Shown here: piece after piece, positions 15,820 to 25,201 of the stretch | How the letters are laid out: each line of letters opens with the position of its first letter | How positions within the stretch are numbered: position 1 is the stretch's first letter | NCBI GenBank assembly: GCA_947167155.1 | Contig: CAMVHB010000019.1 | Coordinates: forward strand, 1 to 38,546 | From: an uncultured Lachnospiraceae bacterium | Lineage (GTDB): Bacteria; Bacillota; Clostridia; Lachnospirales; Lachnospiraceae | DNA length: 38,546 nt | Direction: 5' to 3' | Position numbers and translations under genes: made by a program | Notes under the pieces: model-generated | Databases searched by the model: none | What the model was told of the DNA's origin: nothing | The model's input: only the letters and a program-made list of their open reading frames with translations

Positions 15820-17586
15820 ATGAAGAAAAGAAACAAAAAAATAATAAGGCAGGCGATGGTGTGGATCATTGGCATGTTCGCGGCGGCGCTGCTTTTAAAC
15901 GGTTTTTTTATCTATTACATCCACAGGCGTAATCACACAAACGCCGCGCGATGGAGGATGCAGGCCGTTCTTCTTCAGGCGAAGGAAAACCTCACGGAGT
16001 ACAGCGCCCTTCCGTGGCTCATCAGCTTCTGGAAGGAAGAGGGCAGTACGCTGGAACTTCCCGGGGACTTTGATGAGCGCAGGGATATCCTTCGCCGGGC
16101 TTTTTTGAGCCTGGACATCGACTCTGTAAAGGAGGTCACCGGCCTTCAGGCTGAGGGCTTTGATCCCGCAACAAAGAGGGCCTTCGCGGAAGCCTCTTAT
16201 CTTGAGATAATGCAAAAGATTGATTCGCTGAAGAACAACTTTGTGATAGGGAACCTCGTCTTTATCGCGAAGGAGAGCGACGACAAGGTGAAGCCTATCA
16301 TTCAGGCGAAGACCAGGGAGGAACGCGCTCTGCCTGAAAGCTACTCCACCATGAAGGAGGAGTGGCCTTTCAACGTATCGCTGCATCCTGCGCTCATGAG
16401 CATGTATGAGACAAAAGAAGAGAAAGCGTATTTTGAAGAGATCCGTTCTTCAGTGGATGATAATATCAGTTTCCTTATTGCCTACAATCCCATTTTGGAG
16501 GATGGCGAGATCATAGGCTGCGTATATGCCGCTTATACAATAGATGCCCTGAACCGTACCATCATGGAAGGCACATGGCTTTCGGAACTGATCAACGCGA
16601 TCCTGCTTCTTTCATGCGGGCTTTTATTATTGGCGGTCATACTCCGAAATGTCCTGAAACCGCTGAACTTCATCATGGAACATGTGGAAGAATACGGCCG
16701 GATGAAGAACAGCAAGGAGGTCATCCCGAAGCTTCAGTCCATTCGGGCGGACAACGAGATGGGGCGGCTGGCTGATAATATTTCCGATATGATAAGAGAG
16801 ACAGAGCTGTTCGCGCTTCAGAGGCAGCAGGCTGTCGTGAAAAGCGAACTTGCAGCGGCGGAGCTGTCTTTTGCCGCCAATATACAGAGTGGCAGCCTGC
16901 CTACAGATTTCTCGGTCTTTTCAGAGCGGGATGGTCTGGATCTGTATGCCTCCATGACTCCGGCGAAAACGGTGGGAGGAGATTTTTATGATTTCTTTTT
17001 CCTGGACGAGGATCACCTGTACATGGCTATAGCGGATGTGTCGGGGAAGGGGGTTCCCGCGGCAATGTTCATGATGGTTTCAAAATACATTCTGAAGAGC
17101 CAGGCCCTGGACGGAAAGCCTCCGGCAAAGCTGCTGGAGGACGCGAATAACGCGATCTGCGCCAACAACAAAGAGCGGATGTTCGTAACTGTCTGGGTGG
17201 GGATCCTTGAGATATCTTCCGGAAAGCTTGTTGCCGCCAATGCCGGCCATGAGAAGCCCGCGATATGTAAAGGCGATGGCCATTTTGAATTTCTCAGGGA
17301 TCCCCACGGCCTTGTGCTCGGGAGCATTGAGGGCATGGAATACGAGGAATATGAGGTTACTTTGGGAAAAGGCTCCACATTGGTCGTGTATACGGACGGC
17401 GTTGTGGAGGCTACAGACAAAAAAGAAGAATTGTTTGGAAACCGAAGGCTCCTCGATGCCCTGAACCGGGCAAGGGATCTTTCTCCCGAGTCTCTGATCT
17501 CAGCGGTCCGAGGCTCTGTGGATGATTTTGTGGGCGGGGCGGAGCAGTTTGACGACCTTACAATGCTCTGTGTCAAAACAGGATAG
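15820..17586 (+). CDS. Membrane PP2C phosphatase, SpoIIE/RsbU family, with sensor and HAMP
   Basis: ATG 15820 follows CAGGGAG; the more upstream in-frame start at 15793 has no ribosome site. The 588 residues comprise a membrane helix (11-34), an extracytoplasmic sensor region (about 36-255), a second helix (257-280), a HAMP-like linker (280-335), and a SpoIIE-type PP2C domain (355-588). Metal ligands are visible in GGDFYDFF (Asp388), IADVSGKG (Asp406), YTDGVVEA (Asp525) and FDDLTML (Asp578/Asp579). Such enzymes dephosphorylate STAS-domain serines in partner-switching systems. The STAS-kinase fusion at 5188 is the natural candidate partner. It is the last gene of the plus-strand run and meets the convergent EamA gene after 4 bases. 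Confidence 0.93.
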   Translation: MKKRNKKIIRQAMVWIIGMFAAALLLNGFFIYYIHRRNHTNAARWRMQAVLLQAKENLTEYSALPWLISFWKEEGSTLELPGDFDERRDILRRAFLSLDIDSVKEVTGLQAEGFDPATKRAFAEASYLEIMQKIDSLKNNFVIGNLVFIAKESDDKVKPIIQAKTREERALPESYSTMKEEWPFNVSLHPALMSMYETKEEKAYFEEIRSSVDDNISFLIAYNPILEDGEIIGCVYAAYTIDALNRTIMEGTWLSELINAILLLSCGLLLLAVILRNVLKPLNFIMEHVEEYGRMKNSKEVIPKLQSIRADNEMGRLADNISDMIRETELFALQRQQAVVKSELAAAELSFAANIQSGSLPTDFSVFSERDGLDLYASMTPAKTVGGDFYDFFFLDEDHLYMAIADVSGKGVPAAMFMMVSKYILKSQALDGKPPAKLLEDANNAICANNKERMFVTVWVGILEISSGKLVAANAGHEKPAICKGDGHFEFLRDPHGLVLGSIEGMEYEEYEVTLGKGSTLVVYTDGVVEATDKKEELFGNRRLLDALNRARDLSPESLISAVRGSVDDFVGGAEQFDDLTMLCVKTG

Positions 17587-17590
17587 CGGG

Positions 17591-18493
17591 TTAAGGCTCC
17601 GGCTCCTTCCTGTTCTTTATGAACATGAAGACGCCGGCAAAGAGGATGATGAAATAGCCAAGAATGCTGTAAAGATCCGGAAGCTCGTTTAGGAATATCA
17701 TCCCGAGCAGAGCGGCAAAGACTATCTGGGAATAATCATAGACAGAGATCTCCCTTGCGGGTGCAAAGGAGTAGGCGGCAGTGATGCCGAACTGTCCCCC
17801 CGCCGCGGCGACGCCTGTGAGTATCAGGAGGATAAGGCTTTTCGGTTCCAGCGGAACCCAGCCCGGAAGCATCAAAGGGATACAGAGTATTGTTGTAAAG
17901 AGGGAGAAGAAAAAGACTATGAAGGTCTTCTTCGTCCCTCTTTTTGTTGCAACGCGAAGGTTTGCGTAGGCTATTCCGGCGCCAAGCCCTCCGAGGAAAC
18001 CAAGGAGTGCAGGGATCGCATCGACTGCGTTTTCAGAGCCGCTCCCCACACCGAAGAGGTCGGCAAAGAAGAAGGGCTTGATAATAAAGATCGAACCAAC
18101 AAAAGCTATTATTATCGCAAGGATCTGATAAGGCTTTACCATTTCGTTCAGAAGGAAGATAGAGAAGATCAGGGCAAAGAAGGGCGAGAGCTTGTTCAGC
18201 ATATTTGCGTCCGCGATCACCATGTGGTCAACCGCATAGAAATTCGCAAACATCCCGAGTCCCCCGAAGATCGATCGCGCGAGGACGAATTTCATATTCC
18301 CCTTTCCGCCTGCGGAGAAGGGAATCCTTTCCTTCAGCATCAGGAAAAGGGCTATTATCATCGCGACGAGATTTCTGAAAAAGGCCTTTTCAAAGGTCGG
18401 GATGTCTCCCGCGGCTTTTAAGAAAAGCGTCATGCATGCGAATGAAAAGCCCGCAAGCAGTATGCAGATTATCCCTTTTGTTCGATCTTTCAA
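17591..18493 (-). CDS. EamA/DMT-superfamily transporter
   Basis: This 300-residue integral membrane protein has about ten membrane helices in two EamA repeats (roughly 5-140 and 160-292) and a short basic-acidic tail. The family exports amino acids, metabolites or nucleotide sugars; the substrate is not readable here. The TTG start at 18493 is supported by AAGGAG 6 bases upstream. It lies 9 bases after the second YhgE/Pip gene and is probably the last gene of that minus-strand operon. It converges on the PP2C gene, so it could alternatively have been acquired with the biosynthetic cluster. Confidence 0.9.
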   Translation of the reverse strand: MKDRTKGIICILLAGFSFACMTLFLKAAGDIPTFEKAFFRNLVAMIIALFLMLKERIPFSAGGKGNMKFVLARSIFGGLGMFANFYAVDHMVIADANMLNKLSPFFALIFSIFLLNEMVKPYQILAIIIAFVGSIFIIKPFFFADLFGVGSGSENAVDAIPALLGFLGGLGAGIAYANLRVATKRGTKKTFIVFFFSLFTTILCIPLMLPGWVPLEPKSLILLILTGVAAAGGQFGITAAYSFAPAREISVYDYSQIVFAALLGMIFLNELPDLYSILGYFIILFAGVFMFIKNRKEPEP

Positions 18494-18502
18494 GACATCT
18501 CC

Positions 18503-20647
18503 TTAAACCATGATATCGGTACGCGCCTTTGAATGCTCTATCTTTTCATTCAGCTTCTTTACGGGGATAGAGAGGAGGAGACCGATCACAAGCGATCCCG
18601 CGATCCACCAGAGAAGACCCGAGAGATAGATGAAGTAGTCCTGTTCATGCATGCCGCCAACAGTCTCTCTGATCGCGTTCATTGAGTGGGCGAAGGGCAT
18701 GTATTTGTAGAGGACCTGAAAGGCCTTCGGGAGTACTTCAACCGGGAAGGTTCCGCCGCTTCCCGCCACCTGCACTACCATCAGTACTATTGATGCTGCC
18801 TCGCCTACAGCACCGAAGGCATAGGCAAGAGAATAATTGATGATAGTGAAAGCGAAGGCTGTAAAGCTTGCTGCGATAACAAAGAGGAAGGGGTGCTCAA
18901 CCTGGATCCCCACAAAGAAGATCGCGCCGAGCGCCGTAAGAATGGTCTGAAACTGCCCGATAAAAAAGAATACGAGGTATCGCCCGAAATAGTTCTGGTA
19001 ATTCTTTTCTTTTGTGACTCCTATGGGGTCTATGACCTTCGTGTGGACAATGGCGATAAGTATCAGGGCGCCCACCCAGATCGAAAGCACGATATAGAAG
19101 GGGGCGGTGGCGGAGCCGTTGTTCTTTATCTCATATACGGGATTTTCCTCTATATCAACCGGGGATGAGATGAAGTCCGAGATCAGCGCCGGATCCTTTG
19201 TCAGGAGATTCAAAAAGGCCTGGTATTTTTCATTTCCCTGCGCGGAATTGAGCTTTCCGATCAGAGTCGAAAGCTTCCCCTTCATCTCTACAAGCTCTTC
19301 CTTTGAAGAGACAAGAGAATCGGACCCAACCCCTGTGAGATTCGGATAGGTTGAAAGGACAGCCGATACGGAATCGATCGAGGAGCCCGTGGTATTCAAA
19401 AGATCCTCGGCGCTGTCAAGTGAGGTGCGAAGGGAGGAGAGCATGTCTTTGAACTTCGGATCCACAGAAGTATCATACATGTCTGAAAGCGCCTCGACAT
19501 TATCCGCCGTCACGGAAAGGTCCTCCGTGATCGCAGAGAATAATCTTTGCGTGTCTTCGCCTGTTTTGTTTGAAGCGTCTTCAGCTTTTGAAATGTCGGA
19601 CCGGAGTCTCTCAAAGTCATTGTTTATTGTATTTAGTTCATTTGAATAGTCATATCCAAGAAACGCTTCAGCAAAGCTTATCGACTGGGTGACGCCTGTT
19701 TGCGCGGCAGAGATCGCAAGCGAGAGGTTCTTGAGTGAAAGGTCAGCGGTCTTTGAAGCGTTGTCAAGCTTTGAAGCAAGACTCTCTGTTTTTGACATTA
19801 GGGATCGAAGGTCATTTGCTGTTGATCTGAGAGTCCCTGTCACGATATCGCCTGTCACGTCGATCGTTACAGTTGCGGCCTCCGTTGCAGCCTGGGCTGC
19901 GTCAATCGCCTTGTTTCCGGCAGAGAGTATCTGATCAGTTTCGAGATTCACGGCCTCTACAGCCTTCATCAGACTCTTTGCCGTATCGATGAGGCTGATA
20001 TATGAATCAATGACGGAGATCATTGTGGAAAGGTCATTGTCAAGCGTATAGAGGCGGTCTGTGACCGAATTGTAGAAGCCCTTTCCTTTTTCCGAAGATA
20101 ATGAAAAGCTCGACGCCCTTATCACAGCATCAGCGATGGTGCCGACGAAGGCGGAATTGACCTCTGACTGCACCGTTGTCTTCACAGTTGCAGTGATCTT
20201 CGGCGCGATCGCGTTTTTCTTTTCATTTTCATAATAGGTAATATGAGGATGTACGGGATTTCCGCCGAGGAAGGATATGAGGTCGTCCGAGAAGCCCTCG
20301 TTTATGATGAGGCAGGCATAATAAGTCCCTTTCTTCACTCCTTCGATCGCGTCGGAGGAAGACTCCGTAAACTGCCAGTTTATGGAATCATTGGCTCTCA
20401 GATTCTCAATTATCGTCTCTCCGACATTGAGTGAAAAGTCATCGAGGGTTTTCCCTTTGTCTTCGGAAAAGACCGCGACGGGAAGGTTTCCGGTAGCGGA
20501 GGCGCCGTAGGGATCCCAGTTTGAAAAGATATTGAACCAGGCATAGAGGCAGGGGATCACGGTAAGTCCCATCATCACAACGATAGCGACGACATTTGTG
20601 AATATCCTTTTTACATCGGTTGCGAATATGCGGAAGATGTTGATCAT
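18503..20647 (-). CDS. YhgE/Pip-family membrane protein, second copy
   Basis: This 714-residue protein has one N-terminal membrane helix (about 17-38) with the family hallmark CLYAWFNIFSNWDPYG, a long extracytoplasmic region of about 470 residues predicted to be helical and coiled-coil (repeated SxLSxK/D heptads), and five or six C-terminal helices resembling an ABC-2 permease, with GAVGEAASIVLMVVQVAGSGG. Relatives include Lactococcus Pip, a phage receptor, and the EsaA/YueB component of type VIIb secretion. No EssC, WXG100 or LXG genes lie here. The start overlaps the preceding gene's stop as ATGA. Tandem copies suggest a hetero-oligomer. Confidence 0.9.
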   Translation of the reverse strand: MINIFRIFATDVKRIFTNVVAIVVMMGLTVIPCLYAWFNIFSNWDPYGASATGNLPVAVFSEDKGKTLDDFSLNVGETIIENLRANDSINWQFTESSSDAIEGVKKGTYYACLIINEGFSDDLISFLGGNPVHPHITYYENEKKNAIAPKITATVKTTVQSEVNSAFVGTIADAVIRASSFSLSSEKGKGFYNSVTDRLYTLDNDLSTMISVIDSYISLIDTAKSLMKAVEAVNLETDQILSAGNKAIDAAQAATEAATVTIDVTGDIVTGTLRSTANDLRSLMSKTESLASKLDNASKTADLSLKNLSLAISAAQTGVTQSISFAEAFLGYDYSNELNTINNDFERLRSDISKAEDASNKTGEDTQRLFSAITEDLSVTADNVEALSDMYDTSVDPKFKDMLSSLRTSLDSAEDLLNTTGSSIDSVSAVLSTYPNLTGVGSDSLVSSKEELVEMKGKLSTLIGKLNSAQGNEKYQAFLNLLTKDPALISDFISSPVDIEENPVYEIKNNGSATAPFYIVLSIWVGALILIAIVHTKVIDPIGVTKEKNYQNYFGRYLVFFFIGQFQTILTALGAIFFVGIQVEHPFLFVIAASFTAFAFTIINYSLAYAFGAVGEAASIVLMVVQVAGSGGTFPVEVLPKAFQVLYKYMPFAHSMNAIRETVGGMHEQDYFIYLSGLLWWIAGSLVIGLLLSIPVKKLNEKIEHSKARTDIMV

Positions 20648-21102
20648 TGATCATTATCCTCCTTTTTTCCGTCGTTTCCGAGCACCTTTGTTATCGTGCT
20701 TGAGATCGTTCTCTTTGTTTCCGTGATCTTTTCGTCTATCACGGAAGCCTTGTCGATGACCTTGTCAGTAACTGTTGATACGGCATGCCCGAAAAGGAAA
20801 TCGGAATCCTCTTCATCAGTTACGCCAAATTCCCTCATCCTCTCCTGAAGAGAATAATCCTGATATTCGACCGTCATCAGATAGAAGGCGATCGCAAAGA
20901 GCGAGATTATCCAGAAGATCAGAAAGACGATCTTCGAATCGGTATTGATGAAAGAGAGTATCAGAAAGAAAAGGGGGAGAAAGATGTTTACCCAGATCCC
21001 TACCTTGATCTTGTGCTGGTTGTTTTTGTGCTCCTCCTCGGAGTAGGCTTTGAGCTTTTGAAACTGCTCTTCGTATCTGTTTTTTGTTTTTGTATCCGTC
21101 AT
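20644..21102 (-). CDS. Small two-helix membrane protein between YhgE/Pip genes
   Basis: This 152-residue protein has a charged N-terminus (1-30), two membrane helices (about 33-52 and 58-77), and a hydrophilic, probably helical C-terminus with VTDKVIDKASVIDEKI. I do not recognise a family. It overlaps both YhgE/Pip genes by ATGA, so all three are translationally coupled and it is likely an accessory subunit of the same membrane complex. Confidence 0.8.
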   Translation of the reverse strand: MTDTKTKNRYEEQFQKLKAYSEEEHKNNQHKIKVGIWVNIFLPLFFLILSFINTDSKIVFLIFWIISLFAIAFYLMTVEYQDYSLQERMREFGVTDEEDSDFLFGHAVSTVTDKVIDKASVIDEKITETKRTISSTITKVLGNDGKKEDNDQ

Positions 21103-23267
21103 AATAATTGCGTATCTTCCATCCTATGCATCATGAATCTGTTGAAGTTCCTGAAGGGCTTTCTTATGAGAAGACCGATCACGAGAGCGACTCCTATGAA
21201 GGCTGACAGTTCAAGAAGATAGATCGCGATGTCGCCGTCGTAAAGCCCGCCTATCGTCTCCCTCATCGCGTTTATCGCATAGGGGAAGGGAAAGAAGAGA
21301 TAGACCTTCTGGAAGAAGGCGGGGAGAAGTTCTATCGGGTAGGTGCCGGAAGAACCCGCTATCTGGATCACAACGCAGACTACTGCTATCGCCTTTCCGA
21401 CATCTGAAAACGCCAGTACGAGCGAGTAGATGAAAAGCGAGAATACAAAGGCTGTGTAGGCACATACGAACCAGAACAGGAAAGGATGCGGGCACTGGAC
21501 CTTGAAGATAAAGAGGTCTCCAAGCACTGTCACAAGCGTCTGTGCCTCGGCAAGGATGAGAAAAGTGATATAGCGCCCGAAGAAGGCCTGGGGCTCAGTA
21601 GCCTCAGGATATTTTCCGGTCTTTACCTTGGTCTTCAATATCGCCGCAAGCACCAGTGCACCCACCCAGATCGAGAGTGTGGTATAGAAGGGGGTTACCG
21701 CGGAGCCGTAATTTGAAACGGGGTAGATCACCTCTGTATCCATCTTTACGGGCTCGGAGAAAAACTCGCTGTAGGACTCGGGATCGCCGGAAAGAGTATT
21801 TGAAATGATGACAAGTTCATCACTGTTTTCAGCTTCCGACAGCTTCCTTGAAACCCCGTCAAGTCTTTCGGAGATCAGAGCGAGAAGCTCCTTCGTTTTT
21901 GCAAGGCTGTCATTTGCGGAATTTAGTGATACCGCTACAGCGTCAAATACATTCCCCATCTGAAGGAGAGTCTTTGAGAGGCTGTTCATGAGAGCCTGGA
22001 TATTTCCCGTTATTGAAAGCAGCTTGTCAAGGCAGCTGTCAAGAGAAGGTCTGATCTCATTTGAAAAGCGCTCTCTTTCAAGGCTTATCTTCTTTACGAG
22101 AGAATCGATCTCACTCGCTGTCTTTTCTTCTATGTCACTGGTGACCTTGTCTGCGGCTTCAGATGCAAGATCAGTCCCGATCGAAACCAGGGTATCCCTT
22201 ACAGTTTCAACATTGTCTTTAAAGGCTTTGATGGAAGATAGAGTATTACTGAATAGATCAGGAGTGTTTTCCTCACCTTCGGGGATACTCAGGCGGGACA
22301 TCGATGAGTAGACAGTCTCAAGGTCATCGGAAAGCTTTTTTGCGTCAGATGAAGCGTCCGATACAGCATCTGTCATAGAGGAGATGTCGTTTTTGATCTG
22401 ACCTTCTTTTAATGTGTTGATGACTGCGTCCATCCTGAAGCGTGCGTCGTCAAGGACATATGAGATATTTGCAATATATGTATTTACTGTAGAGCGGGTG
22501 TCAGTGAGTTTTTGGTTGGTACTTTCAAGAGCCTGGTCCGCATTATCGATTTTCTGTCCTATTTCAACGGCGTCCCTTTGTCCGCTCCCGGTTGCGGTCA
22601 AAAGGATCTGATTTCCACTTATCACAGAGTCTATTGTTTTTTGATAATTTTTGATCTCAAGGTTCAGCTTTTCTATGGAGGCTCTGATCTCAGAGAATCC
22701 GGAATCTCCGGTGATCTTTTTTGCAGCGTCATTTGCGCCGGAAAAGACCTTCTGTACAATGACACCCGTAAGCTTTTTGTTCAGGCTGCTGTGGACAGAA
22801 TTCTTTACGGCATCGGAGATCTTTGTCGCAACGGGATTCTTTTTCTGGTTCTGATAAAAAAGTATCTGCGGCTTTAAAAGATCATCAGTAAAGAAATTGA
22901 AGATACGTTTTGTGAAATCAGAGGGTACTACGAGAGCAGCATAATAATCGCCTGCTTCCACTCCCTTGACAGCAACCTCACTCGATTCAAGGAAGTGCCA
23001 ATCGACAGCGGTATTATTCTTGAGCTCCTCGCGAAGTGCGGCTCCGACATTTTCACTTGAACCGTTATTATCGATGTAGCCTTCGTCGTCTGAAACAAAG
23101 GCGATACGAAGCGCACCCGTGTTCGCATAGGGGTCCCAGTTTGAATAGATATTAAGCCACGCGTAAAGAGCCGGGATCACTGAGATCCCGACTATTATCA
23201 CTATTATGAAAAAGCTTGAAAAAAGCTGTTTTACGTCATCCCGAAAGATCTTAAATATTGTTTTCAT
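21099..23267 (-). CDS. YhgE/Pip-family membrane protein, first copy
   Basis: This 722-residue protein has the same build as the second copy: an N-terminal helix with ALYAWLNIYSNWDPYANTG, a VAFVSDDEG strand motif, a long helical extracytoplasmic region, then C-terminal ABC-2-like helices with the conserved SSGTYPIELLP stretch. The ATG at 23267 aligns with the start of the other copy (MKTIFKIFRDDV against MINIFRIFATDV), so the start is secure. No Shine-Dalgarno sequence is visible before it, and a TAAGAT box (23276-23281 on the minus strand) lies only 8 bases from the ATG, so the message may be nearly leaderless. Confidence 0.91.
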   Translation of the reverse strand: MKTIFKIFRDDVKQLFSSFFIIVIIVGISVIPALYAWLNIYSNWDPYANTGALRIAFVSDDEGYIDNNGSSENVGAALREELKNNTAVDWHFLESSEVAVKGVEAGDYYAALVVPSDFTKRIFNFFTDDLLKPQILFYQNQKKNPVATKISDAVKNSVHSSLNKKLTGVIVQKVFSGANDAAKKITGDSGFSEIRASIEKLNLEIKNYQKTIDSVISGNQILLTATGSGQRDAVEIGQKIDNADQALESTNQKLTDTRSTVNTYIANISYVLDDARFRMDAVINTLKEGQIKNDISSMTDAVSDASSDAKKLSDDLETVYSSMSRLSIPEGEENTPDLFSNTLSSIKAFKDNVETVRDTLVSIGTDLASEAADKVTSDIEEKTASEIDSLVKKISLERERFSNEIRPSLDSCLDKLLSITGNIQALMNSLSKTLLQMGNVFDAVAVSLNSANDSLAKTKELLALISERLDGVSRKLSEAENSDELVIISNTLSGDPESYSEFFSEPVKMDTEVIYPVSNYGSAVTPFYTTLSIWVGALVLAAILKTKVKTGKYPEATEPQAFFGRYITFLILAEAQTLVTVLGDLFIFKVQCPHPFLFWFVCAYTAFVFSLFIYSLVLAFSDVGKAIAVVCVVIQIAGSSGTYPIELLPAFFQKVYLFFPFPYAINAMRETIGGLYDGDIAIYLLELSAFIGVALVIGLLIRKPFRNFNRFMMHRMEDTQLL

Positions 23268-23321
23268 AAGGCATTATCTTACATAAGAAAAAAAAATAAT
23301 CAATATACAATCGCTTATGGT

Positions 23322-23350
23322 TTGAGTATGCCCATCCATTGTGCTATCAT
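23322..23350 (+). promoter_or_regulatory. Probable sigma-A promoter of thrS
   Basis: A TTGAGT -35 box (23322-23327), a 17-base spacer and a TATCAT -10 box (23345-23350) preceded by TGC (extended -10) lie about 55 bases before the thrS ATG. The leader contains a small GCCGG/CCGGC hairpin but is too short for a T-box. Confidence 0.75.
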
Positions 23351-23404
23351 AACGGTTTGAGACAGCCGGAGAGACCGGCGCGAATAGTTAAGAGAGGTTT
23401 GTAT

Positions 23405-25198
23405 ATGAAAGCACTTGACAACAAAGGGCAGGTCTTTGAATGCGAAAAGGATGAGGAGCTTCACATCCTTCGCCACTCAGCCGCGCATATTCTGGCGCAG
23501 GCCGTAAAGAGGCTTTATCCTGAAGCGAAATTCGCCTTCGGACCCGCCAATGAAAAGGGATTCTACTATGATGTGGATCTTGGTGAGAAGAAGCTCACGG
23601 AGGAGGAGCTCGCTCCCATCGAAGAGGAGATGAGAAAGATCGTAAAGGAGAATCTCCCCTTCAAGACCTTCGAGCTTCCGAGGGACGAAGCGGTGAAGCT
23701 CATGGAGGAGCGAAACGAAACCTACAAGGTCGAGCATATCAGCGATCTTCCCGAGGGCGACCGTATTACTTTTTTCCAGCAGGGCGAGTACATAGATATG
23801 TGCGTCGGTCCCCATATCACGTATACAAAGGCGCTGAAGGCCTTCAAGCTCCTCAGCATCTCGGGCGCCTACTGGAGGGCGGATCAGAACAACAAGATGC
23901 TGACACGTATCAACGGTACGGCCTTTGCTACAAAGGAAGAGCTTGCCGAATTTGAGCGTCAGCGCGAGGAAGCTTTGAAGCGCGATCACAGAAGGATCGG
24001 ACGCGATATGGAGCTCTTCCTTTCCGATGAGCTCGTCGGAAAAGGGCTTCCCATGTATCTTCCGGATGGTTATACGATATGGACGGAACTTGAGGATTAT
24101 ATCAGGACGAAGGAAAGAAGGCTTGGTTATCTCCATGTCATGACTCCCTGCGTCGGAACGGTGCAGCTCTACAAGACCTCCGGGCACTGGGACCATTACA
24201 AGGACAATATGTTCCCGCCCATGCAGGTAGAGGATGAGGAGTTTGTCCTTCGTCCCATGAACTGCCCTCACCACATGAGGATATATGCGTCAAAGCGTCA
24301 TTCCTACAGGGAGCTTCCTATCAGGATCGCTGAGATCGCACATGATTTCAGGTTCGAGTCCTCCGGAACGCTCAAAGGGATCGAGAGGGGAAGGCATTTC
24401 TGCCAGAACGATTCGCATATATTCTGTACGCCCGAGCAGATCAAAGCTGAAGTGAAGGGTGTCTGCGACCTTATCTTTGATACATACAAGGATTTCGGGA
24501 TCACGGATTATAGATGCGTGCTTTCGCTTCGCGACCCCAAGGATACAGTGAAATATCATCAGGATGATGAGATGTGGAATACGGCGGAAAATGCGCTTCG
24601 TGAGGTACTTAAGGAGATAGGGATCCACTTTACGGAGGAGATAGGCGAGGCAGCGTTCTACGGACCGAAGCTCGATGTCAATGTCAAGCCCGTGACCGGA
24701 AACGAGATCACGCTTTCCACCTGCCAGCTTGACTTCTGCCTCCCGATGAAATTCGACCTTACCTATACCGATGCAAACGACCAGAGAAAGACGCCCGTCG
24801 TCATTCACCGCGCGATCCTCGGTTCACTTGACAGGTTCATGGCCTACATCCTTGAGGAGACAAAGGGTCACCTTCCCGTCTGGCTCGCTCCGACGCAGGC
24901 TATCGTCCTTCCGGTATCCGAAAAGACCTTTGAATATTCCGGAAAGATATATGAAAAGCTGAAGGACAAAGGTATCAGGGTAAGGCTCGACGACCGCTCC
25001 GAAAAGATAGGCTACAAGATCCGCGAGGCCCAGGCTGTTCTTCGTACTCCTTATATGCTTGTCATCGGGCAGAAGGAAGAGGAGGAAAATGTGATCACCG
25101 TAAGGAGCAGGGACACAGGAGAATCAAGTACCATGACTTATGAGGAATTTGAAAAGCTGATCCTCGAAAAGATAGAAAACAAAAGCAGGGAGGTTTAA
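23405..25198 (+). CDS. thrS: Threonine-tRNA ligase lacking the TGS domain
   Basis: This enzyme charges tRNA-Thr. The 597-residue chain begins directly in the editing domain: HSAAH (24-28) and CVGPH (133-137) give the HxxxH...CxxxH zinc and editing motif. The class II catalytic core follows, with MNCPHH, motif 2 around RFESSGTLKGIERGRHF, and motif 3 with HRAILGSLDRF, then a C-terminal anticodon-binding domain. Standard bacterial ThrRS has a further N-terminal TGS domain of about 60 residues, absent here. The promoter lies only 55 bases upstream, so there is no room for it. ATG 23405 is the natural start, with AGAGAGG upstream. Confidence 0.97.
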   Translation: MKALDNKGQVFECEKDEELHILRHSAAHILAQAVKRLYPEAKFAFGPANEKGFYYDVDLGEKKLTEEELAPIEEEMRKIVKENLPFKTFELPRDEAVKLMEERNETYKVEHISDLPEGDRITFFQQGEYIDMCVGPHITYTKALKAFKLLSISGAYWRADQNNKMLTRINGTAFATKEELAEFERQREEALKRDHRRIGRDMELFLSDELVGKGLPMYLPDGYTIWTELEDYIRTKERRLGYLHVMTPCVGTVQLYKTSGHWDHYKDNMFPPMQVEDEEFVLRPMNCPHHMRIYASKRHSYRELPIRIAEIAHDFRFESSGTLKGIERGRHFCQNDSHIFCTPEQIKAEVKGVCDLIFDTYKDFGITDYRCVLSLRDPKDTVKYHQDDEMWNTAENALREVLKEIGIHFTEEIGEAAFYGPKLDVNVKPVTGNEITLSTCQLDFCLPMKFDLTYTDANDQRKTPVVIHRAILGSLDRFMAYILEETKGHLPVWLAPTQAIVLPVSEKTFEYSGKIYEKLKDKGIRVRLDDRSEKIGYKIREAQAVLRTPYMLVIGQKEEEENVITVRSRDTGESSTMTYEEFEKLILEKIENKSREV

Positions 25199-25201
25199 AA
25201 A

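Noticed and set aside
18503-23267. Prophage, or a type VII secretion locus, because of the phage infection protein (Pip) and EsaA-like similarity
   Set aside because: Pip is a host envelope protein, and no phage structural genes, EssC, WXG100 or LXG genes occur in the window.
23351-23404. T-box leader for thrS
   Set aside because: Only about 54 bases separate the -10 box from the ATG, far too short for a T-box, and no conserved T-box bulge is visible.
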